Shown here: in pieces, positions 1-4,443 of the stretch
How positions within the stretch are numbered: the first letter of the stretch is position 1
How the letters are laid out: the number at the start of each line of letters is the position of its first letter
From: Synergistaceae bacterium
Lineage (GTDB): Bacteria > Synergistota > Synergistia > Synergistales > Aminobacteriaceae
DNA length: 6,654 nucleotides
Assembly (NCBI GenBank): GCA_017458545.1
Contig: JAFTBA010000237.1
Span: 1 to 6,654, forward strand
Direction of reading: 5' to 3'
Made by a program: the position numbers and the translations under genes
Notes under the pieces: model-generated
Told to the model about the DNA's origin: nothing
What the model saw: only the letters and a program-made list of their open reading frames with translations
The model's database searches: none

Positions 1-1632
1 GATTCTGACATGACCGCCCTTTACCGCGATTTAATGTCCGTCATCACCTCAAAGCGAATCCGTGATGAAGACCGCAAACGCCTGATCTCCCATTACAACG
101 CCTCAGAACAGAAACTCATCACTTACGCTATGTCCTCCGTCAAAACTCATCAGGCACTCTCGCAAGCCTTCAGGAATGAAGCATCAGCCTCAGCAAATGA
201 GATCGACAGCCTAAAATATGAACAGTCCTTAGTCATAACAAGCTGGATAGGCAATATGTCAGCCGCTTGCGTCTCATCATTCTTCGGAAATATTTTCGGT
301 GAAATCAACATGCTCGCTGACAGTATGAAGTCCTACCAGTCCTACAGGGATTTATCATCGAAACGCGATGATGCCCAGCATAACATTCAGCGCGCTAAAA
401 GTGCTCAGGCTGTTGCGGAAGCAAGAATCTCAGGCCTCAAAGAGGAACTCGAAAAGGACTCAGAGATTCTCAAAGAGGAACTCAAAAATTCCCAATGGAA
501 ATTGGACAAAGAAGAGTTATCCGAATGCGACTCGCTTCAGCAGAAATTACTCACAGCCTCATGGAACTTACTGCGGAAATATAACCTCCCCGATTCCTAC
601 AGGCTCACTCAGAATATTCTCAGGAATTACGGCAAAGCCCTTAACGAGTCTGACCCTGCAAAAAAATTGCGTATGCTCCGTGTACTTGAGGATGAATTTT
701 CTGTTTACCCTCCATACTGGTTCTACAGGGCTAAGGCAGCTGAAGAATCAGGCAATGAACGCGAGACCGTTTACAGTTTCAACAGGTTCAATGAGGTTTG
801 GAGACCTGTTCTCAGAAAAGACCCCTACAAGCTCGAAGCAGAAAAATATCTGGTCCGTAAACTCGCTGACGATGACCCTCAGAAAAATTCTCAGGCAATC
901 CTGAACTCACTCGAAATAATCAGAGCTAACACTCCCAAAGATGACTGGGCCGATAATTTATTTGCAGGAGTTGCGTTTTTCGTGATGGGCAATAAGGAAC
1001 AGGGTATTGAATGCGTAGAGATTAACATTGATTTCGAGTACGAGAACGAAATCAGTACGGCAATACTCTCTCTGATGAAGAAGGATGATATGGACTCTGT
1101 TAATGAGGCATTAAGGACTCTGAGATTAAACGGTCTTGTTAAGGGAATGAGTGATGATGTTAGAGTCAGGGCATTGGCACTTGCAGATTTTTTTGACGGT
1201 GTTGAAGGTTCACGTGAGAAGCTCGAACGTTTAAGTTCATCGGAGGAAAGCCCCGTAATTTTTCACGCTCTCAGAATCGCTGAACAGTCGAAAGGAAACG
1301 GACAGGATTTCGGAACTGTTGTTGAGTACGTGAATGCTCATGACAGACTCAAAGGGAAAATTAACGGCGATTATTCGGAGGTAATGCCCGTAGTGATGAG
1401 CTGTGCAAGCAATGATTCGGTGAGTGCAAAAATTTTCATGGCCGATTCGCTGATGTTCGGCTGGGGAACGGAACAGGATTTGAGGAGGGCAGGAGAAATT
1501 TTCGGGGAGCTTGCCGATAACGGGAACGCTTACGCGCAAATTGTGATAGTACAGCATCATTTTGCCTCACAGAAATATGGAACTCCGAAGAAAAAATATA
1601 GTCAACAGGAACTGACCGGGCATGTAAAATAA
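1..1632 (+). CDS. Coiled-coil / Sel1-like repeat protein, 5' end missing
   Basis: The reading frame is open from the first base. The first ATG (10) has no ribosome-binding site in the nine bases before it, so the real start probably lies upstream of the window. Numbered from that ATG, the visible 540 residues show: a helical polar N-terminus (1-70); a hydrophobic Gly/Phe-rich stretch (about 73-102) that could touch a membrane; a strongly charged coiled coil (about 105-175) containing a repeated LKEEL block; TPR-like helices (about 235-265); and one clear Sel1-like repeat near the C-terminus (about 471-510, with FGWGTEQDLRRAGEIF followed by LADNGNAYAQ). TPR and Sel1 repeats usually mediate protein-protein contacts, so a scaffold or adaptor role is likely, but I do not recognise the specific family. 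No signal peptide can be judged without the true N-terminus. The DUF1622 gene follows after 20 bp and is probably co-transcribed. The coding strand shifts from C-rich to G-rich along the gene. Confidence 0.85.
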   Translation, partial: DSDMTALYRDLMSVITSKRIRDEDRKRLISHYNASEQKLITYAMSSVKTHQALSQAFRNEASASANEIDSLKYEQSLVITSWIGNMSAACVSSFFGNIFGEINMLADSMKSYQSYRDLSSKRDDAQHNIQRAKSAQAVAEARISGLKEELEKDSEILKEELKNSQWKLDKEELSECDSLQQKLLTASWNLLRKYNLPDSYRLTQNILRNYGKALNESDPAKKLRMLRVLEDEFSVYPPYWFYRAKAAEESGNERETVYSFNRFNEVWRPVLRKDPYKLEAEKYLVRKLADDDPQKNSQAILNSLEIIRANTPKDDWADNLFAGVAFFVMGNKEQGIECVEINIDFEYENEISTAILSLMKKDDMDSVNEALRTLRLNGLVKGMSDDVRVRALALADFFDGVEGSREKLERLSSSEESPVIFHALRIAEQSKGNGQDFGTVVEYVNAHDRLKGKINGDYSEVMPVVMSCASNDSVSAKIFMADSLMFGWGTEQDLRRAGEIFGELADNGNAYAQIVIVQHHFASQKYGTPKKKYSQQELTGHVK

Positions 1633-1652
1633 CCAAAAAGGCGGTGTAAAAA

Positions 1653-1982
1653 ATGGAATTCTTAAAACATATTGAGACAGTGTTTCAGCTGATAGTGCAG
1701 TACGGAATACTCTTAATGGAATGCGTAGGAGTAATGATACTATTGTTCACTGCGTTGAAGTCGATATGGGGGATATTCACGCGGGATCCTCATGTACGTT
1801 TGACGCTTGCGAAGGGCATAGCGTTGTCGCTTGAGTTCAAGCTGGGCGGAGAGGTATTGAGGACTGTAATAGTCCGCGAATGGTCGGAACTTGCTATACT
1901 CGGAGCGATAATAGTGCTTAGGGGTGCTTTAACGTTCCTGATTCACTGGGAGATTAAGACCGAAGAAGCGAGCTTGAAGTAG
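1653..1982 (+). CDS. DUF1622 family small integral membrane protein
   Basis: This 109-residue protein matches my memory of the DUF1622 family (COG4828), whose members are about 110-120 residues. The diagnostic central block is present: LEFKLGGEVLRTVIVREWSE (about 60-79), then LGAIIVLRGALTFLIHWEIK (83-102). Two hydrophobic segments, about 12-40 and 80-99, predict an inner-membrane protein with the conserved basic/acidic stretch between them. The family has no firmly established biochemical role. The start is supported by AGGCGGTG at 1639-1646, 6 nt before the ATG. It lies 20 bp after the Sel1-like gene, so the two are likely one operon, but a functional link is only inferred. The TAG stop is followed within 5 bp by the heptad repeat, which may shape the transcript's 3' end. 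Confidence 0.85.
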   Translation: MEFLKHIETVFQLIVQYGILLMECVGVMILLFTALKSIWGIFTRDPHVRLTLAKGIALSLEFKLGGEVLRTVIVREWSELAILGAIIVLRGALTFLIHWEIKTEEASLK

Positions 1983-1985
1983 GTA

Positions 1986-2048
1986 TTAGGGGAGAGGGAC
2001 TAGGGGTTAGGGGTTAGCTATTCCCCTATACTCTATACCCTATACCCT
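1986..2048 (+). repeat. Intergenic heptad repeat, copy A (G-rich half then C-rich half)
   Basis: Nine consecutive 7-base units run through this stretch. The first four resemble TTAGGGG, the central one is TTAGCTA, and the last four run TTCCCCT, ATACTCT, ATACCCT, ATACCCT. The G tracts at 1989-1992, 1996-1998, 2003-2006 and 2010-2013 fit the four-tract G-quadruplex pattern with 3-4 nt loops. The G-rich half can also pair partly with the C-rich half around the palindromic TAGCTA centre. Copy B at 2235-2312 has the same plan and shares an exact 20-base core (2008-2027 versus 2257-2276). The pattern recalls the short heptameric tandem repeats of some cyanobacteria, but I know of no named family that this belongs to. 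There is no U tract, so it is not a classical terminator. Confidence 0.8.
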
Positions 2049-2069
2049 GTAATATTGAGGTGATTAGAA

Positions 2070-2252
2070 GTGAATGCAGTATCAGAGAAAATTTACGGAA
2101 CAGTGATACAGGAGATTGATTATGATGATGAACCGCCGCTGAATGACGATGAGATTCGCGGACTTGAGATTGCTGACCGTGAGATTGCCGAAGGAAAAGC
2201 GATTCCGTTTTCGGAAGTATTCGGGGATTTGTGGGGAGGGGTAAGGGATTAA
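2070..2252 (+). CDS. Small acidic antitoxin-like protein, apparently without a toxin partner
   Basis: This is a 60-residue acidic ORF with a GTG start, supported by GAGGTGAT at 2057-2064, 5 nt upstream. An acidic DYDDEPPLNDDEI stretch (about 18-30) is followed by the helix LEIADREIAEGKAIPFSEVF (32-51). A helix with an E-I-x-x-G-K-x-I/V-x-F/L-x-E-V ending is typical of C-terminal arms of RelB/Phd-type type II antitoxins, which bind and neutralise a toxin. The call rests on this resemblance only. No toxin gene is present on either side: upstream are repeat copy A and the DUF1622 gene, and downstream is a convergent gene. It may be an orphan antitoxin, a remnant, or an unrelated small protein. 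The last codons (W-G-G-V-R-D) lie within or beside the G-rich heptads of copy B, so the C-terminus may have been reshaped by the repeat. Confidence 0.6.
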   Translation: MNAVSEKIYGTVIQEIDYDDEPPLNDDEIRGLEIADREIAEGKAIPFSEVFGDLWGGVRD

Positions 2253-2312
2253 GGGCTAGGGGTTAGCTATTCCCCTGTTCCCTCCTCCCTATACCCTAGT
2301 ATCCTATACCCT
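2235..2312. repeat. Intergenic heptad repeat, copy B, between convergent genes
   Basis: This is the second copy of the heptad element. The G-rich units (GGAGGGG, TAAGGGA, TTAAGGG, CTAGGGG) precede the same TTAGCTA/TTCCCCT centre as copy A. C-rich units ending in ATACCCT follow, with one 8-nt irregular unit at 2298-2305. The 20 bases 2257-2276 are identical to 2008-2027, and 2303-2314 matches 2039-2050. On the forward strand there are five G tracts (2233-2236, 2238-2241, 2245-2247, 2253-2255, 2259-2262). On the reverse strand there are also at least four, read from 2312 down to 2272. Either strand could therefore form a G-quadruplex. It begins inside the last codons of the 60-residue ORF and ends against the tannase stop codon, so it could act on the 3' ends of both convergent transcripts. 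Confidence 0.8.
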
Positions 2313-2313
2313 G

Positions 2314-3729
2314 TTACTTGCAGATTGAGTCGATCCACTCAAACAGCTCAGGAATATCATAATTCCCGTCATGAGGCACTCCCCAAACGGCAGCAACATC
2401 AGCGTCATACCCTGCGTCCCTGAGATTGAGCGCGAGTATCGCGGGAACAGCAAGCGATGTATCCCTGTCTTTAACGCCGTGCCTGATACGCCAGTGCTTT
2501 GCGGTATTAACGCCGTCTTTGCCGATGAAGTTCAACGGGTTCATGACGTAAATTTTCTCAGCGTCAGCCATAGCAGGCTTTTCGGCTGTTGAATGTTTGA
2601 ACGCATATTCGGTGAAATGCCTGTCGTCAAATTCGTTGTTCTCGTAGCTCTTCATGTTCAGCGAGTCAAAAGCAGGAGCAGCTTTCATTCTCGTAGCCCA
2701 TACAGCATATTTAGCGAGGTCAACGGATTTTACTTTGCCACCTTCAACAGTGAGCCAGTCAAGTCCCAGAACGTTCTCGCCCTTATCGAGTGCCTTTTGA
2801 GCAGCAGCAGCGTACAGTCCTTCGATGAAGTCCCTGAATGATCCGTTGCCGTTTTCATCGAGGGTATAGCCTTTGAGTTTAAGGCTGTTGAGGTAAGCAG
2901 GGAATGCAGCTTTGAGGGCTTCAGAGGCTTGCTGCATATTCTTGTCCATTTCGCGCGCAGGTCCTAAGTGATAGGTATTAACGCCGTTGAATATCCATTC
3001 GTAGGGCATATCGGCGTGGTCGAGGTCAGTAATCGGGCAGTAAACGGCTGAAGCGAAAATGTCATCGCGTTCATCGCAGGCTCCGACTTCCTGAAGGTAG
3101 GGTAAATATTCTTTTGCATTGCCTGTTGCGCCGAGCAGCGACGATAACGCACCTCCTGCACTCAAACCGTCGGAAATGATTTTCTCAGTGTCGCCTGCAG
3201 GTAACTTGTCCTTGTTATGGCGTAACCATCTGACAGCAGCTTTGTAGTCGACAATAAGGGCAGGTGCTTTGCCGTGTGCAAGTGTACGTCCTCTTATTGC
3301 AGGAGAGACAACGACATAACCGTGAGCGAGTGCAGCGAGTGCAATGTTAGGGCCTCCGTGCCTGTTATCGTTAGCAGGGACGAACTGACGGCCGGGCATG
3401 TAGGCTCCGACTCCGTTGGGCATGAGTATCGGGGCTGTTTTGGCCGTGTAACCGTTAATTGTTCCGTTCTCATGGAAATATGCTTCGGGTACATAGACGT
3501 TGAGACGGTTGTACTCTGGTTCGGGCGAATTGGCCTCATAAGGAATGTCAATCCATGAACGGAACGAAACGAGCTGATTACCTGCGAGCATAGTCTGACA
3601 GATGAAATTGTTAGGGGGCATGACCTGAGAATCTTTCATGTCAGGTGTGAACGGAGGCAGTTCAGCGGCGAACGATGAGGAACATAACGTAAGTACCAAC
3701 ACTGAAACTAATAACAACTTAAAGCGCAT
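2314..3729 (-). CDS. Secreted subtype B tannase (tannin acylhydrolase), alpha/beta hydrolase
   Basis: This is a 471-residue serine esterase. Tannases release gallic acid from galloyl esters of plant tannins; feruloyl esterases are relatives. An N-terminal signal peptide is clear (hydrophobic core LLLVSVLVLTLCSSSFAA, likely cut near residue 21-22), so the enzyme is exported. The nucleophile elbow is GLSAGG (Ser190). The acid lies in RHGVKDRDTS (Asp421, with Asp423 two residues on), and the catalytic His453 is in VPHDGNYD. Recalled Lactiplantibacillus plantarum tannase residues are Ser163, Asp419 and His451 for the triad, and Lys343, Glu357 and Asp421 for galloyl binding. Lys349, Glu363 and Asp423 here keep the 14-residue Lys-Glu spacing and fit well. 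The start has AGAGGAG 11 nt upstream (3747-3741), a rather long spacing. It appears monocistronic, with its own promoter at 3781-3810. The substrate within the tannase/feruloyl esterase range cannot be fixed from sequence. Confidence 0.88.
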   Translation of the reverse strand: MRFKLLLVSVLVLTLCSSSFAAELPPFTPDMKDSQVMPPNNFICQTMLAGNQLVSFRSWIDIPYEANSPEPEYNRLNVYVPEAYFHENGTINGYTAKTAPILMPNGVGAYMPGRQFVPANDNRHGGPNIALAALAHGYVVVSPAIRGRTLAHGKAPALIVDYKAAVRWLRHNKDKLPAGDTEKIISDGLSAGGALSSLLGATGNAKEYLPYLQEVGACDERDDIFASAVYCPITDLDHADMPYEWIFNGVNTYHLGPAREMDKNMQQASEALKAAFPAYLNSLKLKGYTLDENGNGSFRDFIEGLYAAAAQKALDKGENVLGLDWLTVEGGKVKSVDLAKYAVWATRMKAAPAFDSLNMKSYENNEFDDRHFTEYAFKHSTAEKPAMADAEKIYVMNPLNFIGKDGVNTAKHWRIRHGVKDRDTSLAVPAILALNLRDAGYDADVAAVWGVPHDGNYDIPELFEWIDSICK

Positions 3730-3780
3730 TGCAGTAACAACTCCTCTTTTAATTATTGCCGGAATTTTCAGAATGAAATT

Positions 3781-3810
3781 ATATTAGCATAAACTTTTTT
3801 TCAGTGTTAA
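3781..3810 (-). promoter_or_regulatory. Likely sigma-70 promoter of the tannase gene
   Basis: Read on the reverse strand, TTAACA (3810-3805, five of six matches to TTGACA) is followed after 18 bp by TAATAT (3786-3781). The TG dinucleotide one base before that hexamer makes an extended -10 element. An overlapping TATAAT lies at 3783-3778. Transcription would start near 3773, leaving a leader of about 45 nt before the tannase ATG. It lies just beyond the terminator of the upstream reverse gene, which suggests independent expression. Confidence 0.55.
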
Positions 3811-3834
3811 GGTATTTTCTGCAATCTGATATAC

Positions 3835-3877
3835 AAAATTAAAACCGGGACTGCCGCACAAAGTCGGTCAATCCCGG
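3835..3877 (-). terminator. Rho-independent terminator of the thioredoxin-like selenoprotein gene
   Basis: On the reverse strand a hairpin forms from 3877 to 3845. CCGGGA pairs with TCCCGG, extended inward by TTG/CAG (one G-U pair), a single bulged A, then CCG/CGG, closing an 8-nt loop. TTTTAATTTT follows immediately (3844-3835). The stem plus T tract is a textbook intrinsic terminator. It lies about 55 bp past the stop of the reverse thioredoxin-like gene. No T tract follows the hairpin on the forward strand, so it works in one direction only. Confidence 0.85.
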
Positions 3878-3895
3878 AAATCCTAAGGAGATTCT

Positions 3896-4003
3896 ATGAT
3901 GCGGAAGCTGTTTTGCTGCGGCTGTAGCGGCTTAAATCTTAACTCCTGCTTCCCTGAAAATCTTTATCACGTCATCAACAGACCTGTAACCTACAACTCT
4001 TGA
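3896..4003 (+). CDS. Possible 35-residue Cys-rich small ORF antisense to the thioredoxin-like gene
   Basis: A forward ATG at 3896 follows AAGGAG (3885-3890) by 5 nt, an ideal ribosome-binding site. It opens 35 codons beginning MMRKLFCCGCSG and ending at TGA 4001-4003. The first 12 residues are basic and Cys-rich; the rest is read antisense to the 3' end of the reverse thioredoxin-like gene and looks unremarkable. I recognise no family. Only weak promoter-like sequence lies upstream. It could be a real small protein, the worn start of a lost gene, or chance. Confidence 0.2.
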   Translation: MMRKLFCCGCSGLNLNSCFPENLYHVINRPVTYNS

Positions 4004-4276
4004 TACTTCACTGCCTGTTCCGTCCCTGAATATTAACATCGGAACGTAACGGACATTATATTCTTCTGCCACGTCAGGATTATCCTCAAGGTAAATATGT
4101 TTCGTTTCAATCCTGCCTTTGTAATCGCTGTTAATCTGTTCCAAAACTTTGGCCATTTGTTTGCAGGCCGGTCATGTTTTTGTTGAGAGCATTGTTACTG
4201 AAGGAAGAGACGCAGAACATACAGTTGAACACAGCATAAGAACTAAAACTAATGCCGACAAAAATTTACATTTCAC
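3932..4276 (-). CDS. Secreted thioredoxin-like selenoprotein (UxxC), read through UGA
   Basis: From a GTG at 4276-4274 the frame reads 114 codons to TAA at 3934-3932, with one internal TGA (codon 35, 4174-4172). GGGAGTG (4291-4285) lies 8 nt upstream of the start. Residues 1-22 form a signal peptide: basic MKCK, hydrophobic core FLSALVLVLMLCSTV, cleavage near CSA|S. The mature part has a thioredoxin fold pattern: strand SVTMLSTKT, then U-P-A-C at 35-38 in place of C-P-A-C, helix KQMAKVLEQI, the YNVRYVPMLIF strand with the cis-Pro loop (V-P), and the final GYRSVDDVIKIF helix. The UGA sits exactly at the nucleophilic cysteine, the resolving Cys38 is kept, and the frame is intact on both sides. 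Thioredoxin-like UxxC selenoproteins are known in anaerobes. Function is inferred as extracytoplasmic thiol-disulfide or peroxide reduction. Alternatives are a nonsense mutation or sequencing error. Starting at the downstream ATG (4156) would give a 74-residue fragment lacking the active site. A terminator follows at 3835-3877. Confidence 0.8.
4141..4171 (-). promoter_or_regulatory. Candidate bacterial SECIS element just downstream of the UGA
   Basis: Two mutually exclusive hairpins can be drawn in the mRNA after the UGA. One pairs GGCC (4169-4166) with GGCC (4154-4151) around an 11-nt loop starting U-G, but lies only 6 nt past the UGA. The other pairs CCAA (4152-4149) with UUGG (4144-4141) around loop AGUU, 23 nt past the UGA, with a G at loop position two. 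The second fits the recalled bacterial SECIS rule of a short stem, a G among the first loop bases, and 16-37 nt from the UGA. Both stems are only 4 bp, so the structure is a candidate and was judged by eye. Confidence 0.4.
4172..4174 (-). other. In-frame UGA, predicted selenocysteine codon (residue 35)
   Basis: The reverse-strand TGA occupies the first position of the thioredoxin CxxC motif: T-K-T-U-P-A-C-K-Q-M. A Cys-to-Sec swap at exactly the redox nucleophile is the typical signature of a selenoprotein. TGA ends the gene at 5629-5631, so it is not simply a sense codon in this organism. The Trp codons I see in the tannase and other genes are TGG. Confidence 0.78.
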
Positions 4277-4347
4277 GATTTATGCACTCCCTTCTTAGAT
4301 TTTTTTGACGTTATAATTTTATGTGCAGATTCTATAAAATTTATACT

Positions 4348-4381
4348 GTGAATTACAATACCTAGTTATAACTAAATTCAC
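4348..4381. promoter_or_regulatory. Nested inverted repeats in the divergent promoter region, possible operator
   Basis: A perfect 12-bp palindrome, TAGTTATAACTA (4363-4374), lies inside a second inverted repeat, GTGAATT (4348-4354) with AATTCAC (4375-4381). Its core GTTATAA recurs at 4310-4316 and 4386-4392. The site lies between the divergent thioredoxin-like and 395-residue genes and would overlap the -35 region of the forward promoter. This is the arrangement expected of a dimeric regulator site, but no regulator gene is in the window, and the DNA is AT-rich enough for some chance palindromes. Confidence 0.35.
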
Positions 4382-4393
4382 TTGCGTTATAAT
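4365..4393 (+). promoter_or_regulatory. Possible promoter of the 395-residue gene operon
   Basis: A perfect TATAAT at 4388-4393 lies about 50 bp before the ATG at 4444 and would start transcription near 4400. No good -35 box is found 16-18 bp upstream; that space is occupied by the TAGTTATAACTA palindrome, which could mean activator or repressor control. A similar TATAAT at 4312-4317 also lacks a good -35 box. Confidence 0.35.
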
Positions 4394-4422
4394 TTCAGCA
4401 TTCTTATTTAAGAAATCTCGAC

Positions 4423-4441
4423 AAGGAGAATGAAATTCTAA
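4423..4441 (+). promoter_or_regulatory. Ribosome-binding site with an overlapping three-codon mini-ORF
   Basis: AAGGAG at 4423-4428 is the only strong Shine-Dalgarno sequence before the ATG at 4444, but it lies 15 nt away, which is long. A closer ATG at 4430-4432 opens a mini-ORF of three codons (Met-Lys-Phe) ending at TAA 4439-4441, two bases before the main ATG. The mini-ORF start is too near the Shine-Dalgarno (1 nt) to be efficient, yet it might affect initiation at 4444. Confidence 0.4.
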
Positions 4442-4443
4442 TT

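Noticed and set aside
368..904. Forward ORF of 178 codons inside the first gene
   Set aside because: It lies in another frame of a convincing coiled-coil/Sel1 gene, is rich in scattered Lys, Ser and Thr, has no ribosome-binding site and shows no domain.
1986..2312. CRISPR-like array
   Set aside because: The repeat unit is 7 bases without spacers, and the two large copies flank an ORF. There are no 25-40 base repeats with regular unique spacers and no cas genes.
2371..2841. Two forward ORFs end to end opposite the tannase
   Set aside because: They are shadows of the tannase coding strand, which has a full catalytic set; they have no start signals of their own and no domains.
3672..3729. Tannase as a lipoprotein with Cys in LTLC
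   Set aside because: The residue before the Cys is Leu, not Gly, Ala or Ser, and a normal cleavage site (S-F-A-A) follows, so an ordinary signal peptide fits better.
3932..4156. A 74-residue stand-alone protein starting at ATG 4156
   Set aside because: It starts inside the first thioredoxin helix, lacks the active site and has no ribosome-binding site. The longer frame through the UGA explains all of the missing parts.
4172..4174. TGA as a general sense codon (Trp or Gly code variant)
   Set aside because: TGA terminates the 395-residue gene at an ATGA overlap, the Trp codons seen in neighbouring genes are TGG, and Trp or Gly would not suit this catalytic position.
4305..4342. Strong forward promoter from TTGACG (4305-4310) and TATAAA further downstream
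   Set aside because: The gap between the two hexamers is 22 bp, well beyond the 16-18 bp usual for sigma-70.
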